A stretch of 5,989 nt of DNA from Actinomycetota bacterium (GCA_019348575.1 JAHWJE010000119.1:1-5989), one strand, 5' to 3'; shown: positions 1 through 4,958, counted from the stretch's first letter. Notes: generated from the sequence alone by a model not told the origin. Made by a program: numbers and translations.

Positions 1-10
1 CTTCCGATCT
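1..10 (+). other. Probable residual Illumina adapter
   Basis: The first ten bases, CTTCCGATCT, equal the last ten bases of the standard Illumina adapter (ending GCTCTTCCGATCT), and they sit exactly at the window edge. In the M16 reading frame they encode Phe-Arg plus the start of the Ser-Leu-Leu stretch, where homologues normally have Gly before Ser/Leu. The protein resemblance therefore begins where the adapter ends. A ten-base match at the exact end is unlikely by chance. I infer untrimmed adapter on a contig end, not genomic sequence. Confidence 0.8.
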
Positions 11-334
11 CTCCTCGCTGTCTATGCAGCCACGGCGCGCCGTCAGTCCGCCGCCGCCGCCCAGCTCATCGAAGAGATCATCGCCGACGCTGTGGAGACG
101 GTGACGCAGCGCGAGCTCGACCGCGTCCGCACCCAGTCCAAGGCCGGGCTCCTGATGTCGATCGAAAGCCCTTGGGGCCAGGCCCATTATGTGGCGCGCC
201 AGCTTTCGGTGCACGGCCGGCTGGTCGAGCCCGCGGAGGTGATCGGGGAGCTCGAGAGCGTCACCCTCGACGATGTCCGCCGCGCCGGCGCCAAGATGCT
301 CTCGGGCCCGCGCGCCCGCCGCATCGACGGCTGA
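11..334 (+). CDS. M16 family peptidase, C-terminal fragment
   Basis: This is the C-terminal 107 residues of a pitrilysin/mitochondrial-processing-peptidase-like (M16) protein, open at its 5' end and stopping at TGA 332-334. The fragment runs from LLAVYAATAR through a helix (QLIEEIIADAVETVTQREL) and the family-typical segments KAGLLMSIESPWGQA, VARQLSVHGR and VTLDDVRRAGAKMLSGP. These match the last helical-strand region of M16 proteins, which closes the substrate chamber. The catalytic HxxEH motif would lie far upstream and is not present here, so I cannot tell an active subunit from an inactive one. From memory, the SPWGQ and VHGRLVEPAE wording is most like alphaproteobacterial M16 proteins, but I would not rely on that. 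The stop codon overlaps the mutS2 start (TGATG), as in a natural operon. An apparent GTG start at 92 is only an internal codon of this frame. Confidence 0.85.
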   Translation, partial: LLAVYAATARRQSAAAAQLIEEIIADAVETVTQRELDRVRTQSKAGLLMSIESPWGQAHYVARQLSVHGRLVEPAEVIGELESVTLDDVRRAGAKMLSGPRARRIDG

Positions 335-441
335 TGGACCGGCGCTCGCAGGTCCTGCTGGAGTTCCCGCTCGTCCGCGAGCGCCTCGCAGAGCTCACGT
401 CATTCCCGCCCTCCCGCCCGCTCGCGGAGCGCCTCGACCCG
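334..441 (+). pseudogene. mutS2: MutS2 N-terminal fragment, truncated by junction
   Basis: ATG at 334 overlaps the M16 stop and begins a protein with the characteristic MutS2 opening: MDRRSQVLLEF, then VRERLAELTSFPPSR, then LAERLDP. MutS2 is a homodimeric ATPase with a C-terminal Smr nuclease domain, acting in recombination control or ribosome rescue depending on the species. The family is usually around 780 residues, and only about 36 codons are present. The frame stays open to 678, but beyond about 441 the sequence is the antisense of folD and no longer resembles MutS2. The clamp, ATPase and Smr domains are all missing. The boundary is approximate because 409-441 is compatible with both genes. 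I infer loss at a chimeric or deletion junction. Confidence 0.75.
409..441. other. Junction between convergent mutS2 and folD starts
   Basis: Across these ~33 bases the plus strand still reads as MutS2 (SRPLAERLDP) and the minus strand still reads as FolD (RVEALRERAGG). Outside them each homology stops. Two gene beginnings facing each other with no ends implies a breakpoint here. A 10-bp direct repeat, GAGCGCCTCG, occurs at 379-388 and 427-436 and may be relevant microhomology. A deletion between convergent genes, an MDA-type chimera and a misassembly would all give this picture. Confidence 0.65.
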
Positions 442-504
442 CGCGCGCAGGATTGCGAAGATCTCGTCGCGCGCCAGCTTGCCGTCCAACACCGTGGCAG
501 TCAC
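409..504 (-). pseudogene. folD: FolD N-terminal fragment, truncated by junction
   Basis: On the minus strand, GTG at 504-502 opens VTATVLDGKLARDEIF and then LRARVEALRER. This is the N-terminal strand and helix of FolD, the bifunctional methylenetetrahydrofolate dehydrogenase/cyclohydrolase; mycobacterial FolD has LDGKATRDEIF at the same place. FolD is a cytosolic NADP-dependent enzyme of one-carbon metabolism, usually about 280-300 residues, and only about 32 are present. Where homologues continue with the TPGLxxVLVGDDPxS segment, this frame gives NDVSSARRS, so homology ends near 409. I prefer GTG 504 as start because a GAGG lies 9 nt upstream (514-517). An in-frame ATG at 513-511 would add MAA but lacks suitable spacing. 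The catalytic Lys and the Rossmann domain are missing. Confidence 0.75.
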
Positions 505-513
505 GGCGGCCAT

Positions 514-517
514 CCTC
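514..517 (-). promoter_or_regulatory. Ribosome binding site for folD
   Basis: On the minus strand GAGG lies 9 nt before GTG 504 and only directly before ATG 513. This favours the GTG as the folD start. Confidence 0.5.
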
Positions 518-525
518 GCACCGGG

Positions 526-624
526 TCAGCCTTTCTCGCGGGCCGGGATCGCGGCGATCGCCACGGCGAGCAGGGCCGCGAGACGGACGAGGGTACGCCG
601 GTCGGTCAGCCGCGTCGTGTTCAT
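526..624 (-). CDS. Small hydrophobic 32-residue protein upstream of folD
   Basis: The ATG at 624-622 opens a 32-codon ORF with a basic N-terminus (MNTTRLTDRRTLVR), a hydrophobic stretch (LAALLAVAIAAIP, about residues 15-27) and a charged tail (AREKG). It looks like a single-pass membrane peptide or a bare signal-peptide-like sequence. I do not recognise a family. Translation is supported by a strong GAGGTGA Shine-Dalgarno sequence 7 nt upstream, better than any other in this window. The stop is 21 nt before the folD GTG on the same strand, so the two may be co-transcribed. It could be a genuine small membrane protein, a leader peptide, or the start of a frameshifted secreted protein. Because the left end looks chimeric, its link to the chromosome to the right is not certain. 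Confidence 0.45.
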   Translation of the reverse strand: MNTTRLTDRRTLVRLAALLAVAIAAIPAREKG

Positions 625-631
625 GTCGTGC

Positions 632-638
632 TCACCTC
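632..638 (-). promoter_or_regulatory. Strong Shine-Dalgarno, GAGGTGA
   Basis: Minus-strand GAGGTGA ends 7 nt before the ATG at 624. It is a near-ideal anti-16S match and the main reason for believing that the 32-codon ORF is translated. Confidence 0.55.
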
Positions 639-640
639 GA

Positions 641-664
641 ATCCGCCCTGTCGGATGAGCATCC
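641..664. repeat. Overlapping short inverted repeats
   Basis: ATCCG (641-645) pairs with CGGAT (652-656) across a 6-nt gap. GGATG (653-657) also mirrors CATCC (660-664) around a 2-nt centre. The two dyads share bases, so they are mutually exclusive as RNA, while the second reads as a 12-bp operator-like DNA dyad. They lie just upstream of the ribosome binding site of the 32-codon ORF. Arms of five bases can arise by chance. Confidence 0.3.
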
Positions 665-673
665 TCTGGCGCG

Positions 674-687
674 CTTGACGAATCAAG
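674..687. repeat. Inverted repeat CTTGA-CGAA-TCAAG
   Basis: This is a perfect 5-bp dyad with a 4-nt centre, in one of the least GC-rich spots of the window (641-740 is about 63% G+C by my count). It sits in the 625-748 gap, which otherwise holds no gene I can support. It could be an operator or part of a promoter for the minus-strand ORF. There is no T tract, so it is not a convincing terminator for the gene ending at 749. Confidence 0.3.
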
Positions 688-748
688 ACCCCCTGCCGTT
701 CGGCTGCTGGGAGTCCCGATAGCGGACCGGCGATGAATCAGATGCTGC

Positions 749-1288
749 TCAGCTCGGGCCCGCGATCTCGCCGGAGCGGCGCAGCCGCAGCGTCCTGGCG
801 CCCGCGCTCCAGACGTACACCCGCTCGACGACCTTCGCCGGGCAGCAGACGTCGTCGCCCTCCGCGAAGCGCGGGGTGCGCACGATCAGCGTGCGCTCGG
901 AGACCTCGGTGTCGGCGCGGTACAGGCGCTGGGAGCGGTAGACGGCGCGCAGGTCGCTCTCCTCGGCCTCGCCGTGCGTCGAGAAGACGTAGAGCGCGAC
1001 GGCGCCCGCGACGCCCTTCGTGTCGACGAGGACGATGGCGTCCGAGCGGCCGTCGCCGGTCAGGTCGGCAAACGTGATGTCGGGAGCGACGATCCCGCCA
1101 CCGTCGCGCAGCAGGTGCTTGATCGCCGACGTCGTCTTGTCGTCCTCGAGCAGGGCCTTCTTGAAGAGCGCCTGCGACTTCGACGGGGCGGCGCTCGATC
1201 CGCCCGTCGTCAGCAGCGCGATCGCGAGGGCAAGCGCCGTCACCGCGAGCAGGCAGACGGCGGTGCGAAGACGGCGCATCGCGCGCAT
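749..1288 (-). CDS. Secreted protein with FG-GAP-like loop and CCP motif
   Basis: This 179-residue protein has a basic start (MRAMRRLR), a hydrophobic core at residues 10-27 and a likely signal-peptidase site near SSAAPS (about residue 34), so it is probably exported. Residues 70-83 (DITFADLTGDGRSD) form a calcium-loop-like DxTGDGxxD motif, as in FG-GAP/VCBS repeats, followed by a beta-rich stretch (AIVLVDTKG, ALYVFST). Near the C-terminus VCCPAKVVERVYVW carries adjacent cysteines at 148-149. A CCP followed by a Tyr-x-Trp strand recalls LppP/LprE-type actinobacterial lipoproteins, but this one has no lipobox. The start may be this ATG or the one at 1279; neither has a clear ribosome binding site. 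It lies 24 nt after the lipoprotein gene, probably in one transcript. I do not know its function; an envelope or extracellular role is an inference. Confidence 0.8.
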   Translation of the reverse strand: MRAMRRLRTAVCLLAVTALALAIALLTTGGSSAAPSKSQALFKKALLEDDKTTSAIKHLLRDGGGIVAPDITFADLTGDGRSDAIVLVDTKGVAGAVALYVFSTHGEAEESDLRAVYRSQRLYRADTEVSERTLIVRTPRFAEGDDVCCPAKVVERVYVWSAGARTLRLRRSGEIAGPS

Positions 1289-1312
1289 TGTCGCAACCGC
1301 ACGGCCTCGGCG

Positions 1313-1795
1313 CTACGGCTGCAAGAGCCGGTCCTGCGCGCTGGGCCGCGGCGGACCGACGCGGATCGTCGCCGCAGCGATCGCGGCCGAGCCCGTGGAC
1401 ACGCGATAGGTGCCCGGCGCGAGGTCGGCCGTGAGCGACGCCGTGTCGCCGGGCGCGATCGGACCCGTGCGCTGCTCGAGCGGCTGCGCGCCGCCGGCCG
1501 CCGCCTGGCTGCGCAGCGTCAGCCGCTGCGATCTGGAGGTGAGGTTGGCGGCGAGCAGCTCGATCGGCCCCGCCCCGAGCCGCGACGGCGCCACGCTGAC
1601 CTTTGACGGCGTGATAGCGGCGCTCAGCGTGACGCGGACGGGCGCGCGCGGCTCGTTGGCGAAGTCGTCAGCACCGCAGCCGGCGACGGCGGCCGCCACG
1701 GCAACGGCGAGCCCGGCCGCGGTCCAGCGGGTCCTGCGTGCCGCTTGCAGCGTTCGCACAACCGGCGAAACCTGACCGAGCCGGCTTCGCTGCAC
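1313..1795 (-). CDS. Lipoprotein with bacterial beta-rich domain
   Basis: The translation has a basic region (ARRTRW), a hydrophobic run and the lipobox AVAGC, with the lipidated Cys at residue 40 from the GTG at 1795, followed by GADDFANEPRAPVRV. After signal-peptidase II cleavage it would be anchored to the outer face of the membrane. The mature part (about 120 residues) looks beta-rich: VTLSAAITPSKVSV, then IELLAANLTSRSQRLTL, then GDTASLTADLAPGTYRV. This suggests a single Ig- or cupredoxin-like sandwich. I recall similar GC-x-DDF-x-NEPR lipoproteins in Solirubrobacterales, function unknown. A GTG at 1759 (148 residues, lipid Cys at 28) gives a more ordinary signal-peptide length and may be the true start; ribosome binding sites do not decide it. 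It starts 19 nt (or 55 nt) after the 69-residue gene, and the exported product encoded next may work with it. Confidence 0.8.
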   Translation of the reverse strand: MQRSRLGQVSPVVRTLQAARRTRWTAAGLAVAVAAAVAGCGADDFANEPRAPVRVTLSAAITPSKVSVAPSRLGAGPIELLAANLTSRSQRLTLRSQAAAGGAQPLEQRTGPIAPGDTASLTADLAPGTYRVSTGSAAIAAATIRVGPPRPSAQDRLLQP

Positions 1796-1814
1796 CTCGG
1801 CTCGATCGGGCTCG

Positions 1815-2024
1815 TCACCCGTCGGCGGGCAGCGCGAGCTCGGCGCGCTCGATCGCCAGCTCGCGCAGCGTCGCCTGCAGCTGGTCCCACGCGGCCGCCT
1901 CGGCGTCGTCGTAGGCGCGACCCTCGAGGCTGCTCAGCTCGTCGCGGTAGGACGTCCACGCGACGCGCGTGCGCGCGTCGAGCTCGGCGAGGCGCGCGGT
2001 GTCGGGCGTTGCGAACGTCGTCAT
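1815..2024 (-). CDS. Small helical conserved protein of unknown function
   Basis: This 69-residue, strongly acidic protein starts MTTFATPDTARLAELDARTR and looks almost entirely helical. Alanine, leucine and charged residues are spaced as in a two-helix coiled hairpin: residues 8-30, a break near SSLEGRAY, then about 38-65. There is no signal peptide or cysteine. It resembles short Thermoleophilia proteins with the phrase LEGRAYxxAEAxAW, as I recall them, but no function is known to me. The ATG at 2024 has AGGA 5 nt upstream. It is first in the minus-strand group with the lipoprotein and the exported protein, and divergent from the exonuclease fusion gene. It might be a cytosolic partner or regulator, but nothing in the sequence shows that. 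Confidence 0.75.
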   Translation of the reverse strand: MTTFATPDTARLAELDARTRVAWTSYRDELSSLEGRAYDDAEAAAWDQLQATLRELAIERAELALPADG

Positions 2025-2053
2025 CTCAGTCCTGCATCGGCCGGTGTGGGCAT
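2021..2053 (-). CDS. Possible leaderless 10-codon upstream ORF
   Basis: ATG at 2053 encodes MPTPADAGLR, and its TGA overlaps the ATG of the 69-residue gene as ATGA. The box TAGCCT (2066-2061, minus strand) ends 7 nt before this ATG, the spacing expected if the transcript begins at or next to the start codon. If real, its translation could be coupled to the next gene. The simpler reading is that these 29 bases are an untranslated leader carrying the AGGA ribosome binding site. Confidence 0.3.
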   Translation of the reverse strand: MPTPADAGLR

Positions 2054-2060
2054 GGGCGAG

Positions 2061-2066
2061 AGGCTA
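2061..2066 (-). promoter_or_regulatory. Candidate -10 box, TAGCCT
   Basis: A TANNNT hexamer on the minus strand, 7 nt upstream of the ATG at 2053 and 36 nt upstream of the ATG at 2024. No convincing -35 lies 16-19 nt further upstream. It probably serves the 69-residue gene, lipoprotein and exported-protein group. Confidence 0.4.
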
Positions 2067-2087
2067 CCCCCGGGGCCGGTCGACGAA

Positions 2088-2115
2088 TTGCAACGCAACG
2101 TGCAGCGCGTCATGT
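2088..2115 (+). promoter_or_regulatory. Weak candidate promoter for exonuclease gene
   Basis: TTGCAA (2088-2093) and TCATGT (2110-2115), separated by 16 nt, roughly fit a -35/-10 pair. Transcription would start near 2122, leaving a short leader with AGGA (2125-2128) 9 nt before the ATG. The -10 match is poor; placement in the divergent gap is the main support. Confidence 0.25.
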
Positions 2116-2137
2116 CCGGGCGGCAGGATTCGTGCGG

Positions 2138-3841
2138 ATGGACCTGCTCGAACAGCGGCTCGCGACGACCGAGTTCCTCGTCGTCGACACGGAGACCAAC
2201 GGCCAGGCCGGCGAGTCGTGCGAGCTGACCGAGGTCGGGGCGGTGCTCGTCGGCGGCGGCGAGCTGCACGACCGCTGGGAGAGCCTCGTCGGCGGGGTCG
2301 CGCCGCTGTCGCGCGCGATCCAGCGCTTCACGAGCATCACGCAGGGGATGGTCGACGAGGCCCCCGCCGCCGACGCGGTCCTGCCCGATCTGGCCGAGCT
2401 GATCGGGTCGCCGCCCGCGCGCGTGCTGGTCGCCCACAACGCCGCGTTCGACCGCCGCGTGCTGCGCCAGGCCTTCGAGCGCGCCGACCTCGACTGGCCC
2501 GATCCGCCGACGCTCTGCACCGTCGCGCTCGCGCGCCGCTTCGCCCCGCTCGTGCGCCAGCGCCGGCTCGCCGCGCTCGCCGACGCGCTCGGCGTCGAGG
2601 TGCACACGACCCACCGCGCGCTCGCCGACGCGGAGACCTGCGCGCGCGTGTTCTGCGCGCTGTTCGCGCGCCTCTGCGCGCACGCGCCGACGGTCGCCGA
2701 CGCGCTCGGCGCGCTCAACCCGGCGCGGCGCCGCCCGCGCACGCCGCGCGCGCGGCGCACGACCGGACCGGCCGGCACGATCAAGCGCCACCGGGCGGGT
2801 GCGCTCGATTTCAGCTCGCTGCCCGACGAGCCCGGCGTCTACATCTTCCGCAACGGCGCCGGACAGGTGCTCTACGTCGGCAAGTCGGTCGCGCTGCGCA
2901 CGCGCGCGCGCTCGCACTTCGCCGCCTCGGCGCCCCCTGAGGCGTGGACGGAGCAGGCCGCGCTCGTCGATCACCGCACGACGAGCTCCGAGCTCGGCGC
3001 GCTCGTGCTCGAGCACCGTCTGATCAAGCAGCTGCGCCCGCCCGGCAACGTCGTTCACAAGCACGACGACGCGTTCGTCTACCTGCGCTGCCGGCTGGAC
3101 ATCGCCTACCCGGTGCTCGAGGTCGCGCGCGAGCCCGCCGCCGGGCGCGCGGTGACGATCGGCCCGCTGCGCAGCCGCGCCGCCGCCGTCGAGCTCAAGG
3201 AGCAGCTCGACTCGCTGTTCGGGCTGCGCCACTGCGGGCGCAAGCTGCGCCTGCGGCCATGGCCGTCGGCCTACGGCCAGATGGGCCGCTGCATGTCGCC
3301 GTGCCTCAACGACCTCGATCCGAACCTCTACCGCCGCAAGCTCGACGAGGCCCTCGCGCTGTTCACCGGCGACGGCGACGGCGGGGCGGCGCTGCTTGCG
3401 CATCTCGACGTGCAGATGCGCCGGGCCGCGGCCGACGCGCGGTATGAGCGAGCAGCCTGGCTGCGCCGGCGCCGCGAGCGGATCGCGGCACTCGTGCGGG
3501 CGCTCGACGGCGCGCTGACGGCGACGCACGCGCGGGCGCGGCTCGTGCTGGCGCCGCATCCGCGGCGGCCGCGCTTCGACGCCTTCTGGCTCGTCGGCGG
3601 CGGCGTCGCCGACTGGGAGGTCCTCGAGCGGGTCGGCGACGTGCACGAGCGCACGCTGGCGGCGCTGCGGCGCGCGGGCGTGCACGGGGCGGCGGCGCAG
3701 CTGGCGGCCGACCGGATCGGCGAGGCGCGGATCGTGCAGACGTGGCTTGCCGCCCGCGGCGACGTCCCGGCGCTCGAGCTCGCGCCCGTTCCCAGCGCGG
3801 GGGACCTGGCGCGCTTCGTCGCCGCCGCCACACGTTGCTGA
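2138..3841 (+). CDS. DEDDh exonuclease / UvrC-type GIY-YIG fusion nuclease
   Basis: This 567-residue protein fuses two nucleases. Residues 12-175 are a DnaQ-like 3'-5' exonuclease with all DEDDh residues visible: D17 and E19 in VVDTETN, D105 in AHNAAFD, and H159 and D164 in HRALAD. Residues 228-305 are a GIY-YIG domain like that of UvrC/Cho: GVY 233-235, YVG 246-248, an Arg-rich helix and E292 in LEHRLIKQLRPPGN. Next come cysteines 366, 385 and 389 (RHC, GRCMSPC), corresponding to the UvrC cysteine region, and a UVR-like helix (about 418-452) of the kind that contacts UvrB. The C-terminal RNase-H-like endonuclease of UvrC is absent. Actinobacteria carry such fusions (for example M. tuberculosis Rv2191); a role in DNA repair is inferred there and here. 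I chose ATG 2138 because AGGA is 9 nt upstream; GTG 2132 is too close to it. The second usual cysteine (RPC) reads RPW here. Confidence 0.92.
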   Translation: MDLLEQRLATTEFLVVDTETNGQAGESCELTEVGAVLVGGGELHDRWESLVGGVAPLSRAIQRFTSITQGMVDEAPAADAVLPDLAELIGSPPARVLVAHNAAFDRRVLRQAFERADLDWPDPPTLCTVALARRFAPLVRQRRLAALADALGVEVHTTHRALADAETCARVFCALFARLCAHAPTVADALGALNPARRRPRTPRARRTTGPAGTIKRHRAGALDFSSLPDEPGVYIFRNGAGQVLYVGKSVALRTRARSHFAASAPPEAWTEQAALVDHRTTSSELGALVLEHRLIKQLRPPGNVVHKHDDAFVYLRCRLDIAYPVLEVAREPAAGRAVTIGPLRSRAAAVELKEQLDSLFGLRHCGRKLRLRPWPSAYGQMGRCMSPCLNDLDPNLYRRKLDEALALFTGDGDGGAALLAHLDVQMRRAAADARYERAAWLRRRRERIAALVRALDGALTATHARARLVLAPHPRRPRFDAFWLVGGGVADWEVLERVGDVHERTLAALRRAGVHGAAAQLAADRIGEARIVQTWLAARGDVPALELAPVPSAGDLARFVAAATRC

Positions 3842-3955
3842 GCAGTTCGCTCTGGTGGGCGATCGCTGGTGTTGCGAGTTCGGTCTCAGGCCGACGAGAC
3901 GCGAGGCGCGCGGAGGCAGCGTGTGGGCTGGATGGCTGCGCGCCGCCCGCGGGAC
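3842..3955. other. Convergent intergenic gap, weak hairpins only
   Basis: These 114 bases separate the 3' ends of the nuclease and ygfZ-like genes, where a two-way terminator would be expected. I see GTCTC (3883-3887) mirrored by GAGAC (3896-3900) around 8 nt. A bulged GCGC/GCAGC to GCTGC/GCGC stem also spans 3908-3943 with a 14-nt loop. Neither has a T tract on either strand, so no intrinsic terminator can be claimed. Open frames here do not look coding. Confidence 0.4.
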
Positions 3956-4921
3956 TCAGCCGAACGGCAGCTCGACGACCTGCGCGGTCGCGCCGCCGGC
4001 GACGTCGAGCGTGTCACCCGGTGTCGCCTCGCGCCGCACGAGCGCCAGGGCGATCGGGCCGTGCACGGGGGAGACGAGCGAGGTTGCGAGCCTGCCGACA
4101 ACGCGCTCGCCGAGGCGCAGCTCGGCGCCGGACGCCACCGGCTCGGAGAGCTTCAGGCCGCGCAGGTGGCGGTTGGGCTTTCCGCGGTAGAAGAGCCGCG
4201 CCACGGTCTCCTGCCCGACGTAGCAGCCCTTGGTGAAGCTCACCGCGCGGTCGTTGAGGCCTGCCTCCTGGGGGATCGTCATGTCGTCGAGCTCATGGCC
4301 GTAGCGCGGGCGGCCGTGCTCGACGCGCAGGATCTCGCTGGCGGCCTCGCTGGCCGGCGTGGCTCCGGCGGCGAGCAGCGCCTCCCGGAGGGCGTCGGTG
4401 TCCTCGGCGTCGCAGAGCACGTCGATCCCAATGTGGGTGACGATCAGGCGGACAGGGCGCCCGGCGATCTCCCCGCGGCGGTGTGCGTGCTCCTGCTCGG
4501 GGAGGTCCTCGGCGCCGGTGAGCGCCCGCGCGCCGGGGCCGACGAGCGAGAGCAGCCCGCGCTGGACGGTGCGCTTGTGCAGCTCGACGTCGTAGCCGAT
4601 CTTGAAGCGGCGGACCATGTCGAACAGCGCCTGCAGGGTCGCGCGCTCGGTGTCGAGCAGCAGCTCGGGGTCGCTGCCGTCTTCCTCGACGGCGAGCACG
4701 CGCAGGTCGCCGAGCATCTTGCCCTTGTGCGTCAGAAAGGCCGCGTAGCAGCCGCTGCCGGCCTGCAGGCCCTCGATGTCGTTGGTGACCTGGCCGGCGA
4801 GAAAGGACTTGCGGTCGGTGCCCGTCAGAGCCAGCTTGCCGCGCTCGGAGCGGTCGACGAGACCGCAGCCATCGGTCAGCGCGCGATACTCGCCGGCGAG
4901 GTCCTCCGTCAGCGTCGCCAT
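3956..4921 (-). CDS. ygfZ: YgfZ/GcvT-like folate-binding protein
   Basis: This 321-residue protein is full length for the YgfZ (COG0354) family, a tetrahydrofolate-binding relative of the glycine-cleavage T protein that helps maintain certain Fe-S enzymes in the cytosol. The signature KGCYVGQE is at residues 231-238, with C233 the conserved cysteine. It is preceded by RVEHGRPRYGHE and IPQEAGLND and followed by VARLFYRGKPNRHLRGL, all in the family order. The N-terminal folate-binding half contains GLVDRSERGKLALTGTDR and FLAGQVTNDI, typical of GcvT folds. The C-terminal barrel ends with DTLDVAGG. There is no signal peptide. The ATG at 4921 has no Shine-Dalgarno, but TATCCT lies 6 nt upstream, suggesting a leaderless mRNA. 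It converges on the nuclease gene and is divergent from the three-gene operon. GcvT itself is unlikely, because it lacks KGCYxGQE. Confidence 0.93.
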   Translation of the reverse strand: MATLTEDLAGEYRALTDGCGLVDRSERGKLALTGTDRKSFLAGQVTNDIEGLQAGSGCYAAFLTHKGKMLGDLRVLAVEEDGSDPELLLDTERATLQALFDMVRRFKIGYDVELHKRTVQRGLLSLVGPGARALTGAEDLPEQEHAHRRGEIAGRPVRLIVTHIGIDVLCDAEDTDALREALLAAGATPASEAASEILRVEHGRPRYGHELDDMTIPQEAGLNDRAVSFTKGCYVGQETVARLFYRGKPNRHLRGLKLSEPVASGAELRLGERVVGRLATSLVSPVHGPIALALVRREATPGDTLDVAGGATAQVVELPFG

Positions 4922-4927
4922 GGTTCG

Positions 4928-4933
4928 AGGATA
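4928..4933 (-). promoter_or_regulatory. Candidate leaderless -10 for ygfZ
   Basis: Minus-strand TATCCT, then CGAACC (6 nt), then the ATG at 4921. A TANNNT box at this distance places transcription initiation at the start codon. The lack of a ribosome binding site agrees. No good -35 is visible. Confidence 0.5.
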
Positions 4934-4952
4934 GCCCCCGCTCCAGTTCGTC

Positions 4953-4958
4953 TAGATT
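4953..4958 (+). promoter_or_regulatory. Candidate leaderless -10 for rightward operon
   Basis: TAGATT, then GCGGAC (6 nt), then the ATG at 4965. It has the same geometry as the opposing box on the other strand, 19 nt away. No ribosome binding site precedes the ATG and no TTGACA-like -35 is seen, so each -10 lies near where the other promoter's -35 would be. Confidence 0.5.

Noticed and set aside
172..678. A 168-codon plus-strand protein
   Set aside because: Its first part is the shadow of the M16 frame, the part from 334 is MutS2, and after about 441 it is the antisense of folD and the 32-codon ORF. It is not one gene.
1..740. An exotic compact defence or mobile system at the left end
   Set aside because: The pieces are recognisable fragments of M16, mutS2 and folD with an adapter remnant. 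There is no transposase, integrase, attachment site or terminal inverted repeat.
1745..2137. N-terminal extension of the exonuclease fusion back to 1745
   Set aside because: The extension is arginine-rich, lies antisense to two plausible minus-strand genes and shows no domain. The AGGA site and family-type start place translation at 2138.
2021..3685. A 554-codon open frame on the minus strand
   Set aside because: It is the antisense of the exonuclease/GIY-YIG gene, with arginine- and alanine-rich, low-complexity content. Only its last 10 codons are discussed, as a possible mini-ORF.
3883..3943. Intrinsic terminator between the convergent genes
   Set aside because: The stems are short or bulged and there is no T tract on either strand. 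A Rho-type or other ending cannot be judged from the sequence.
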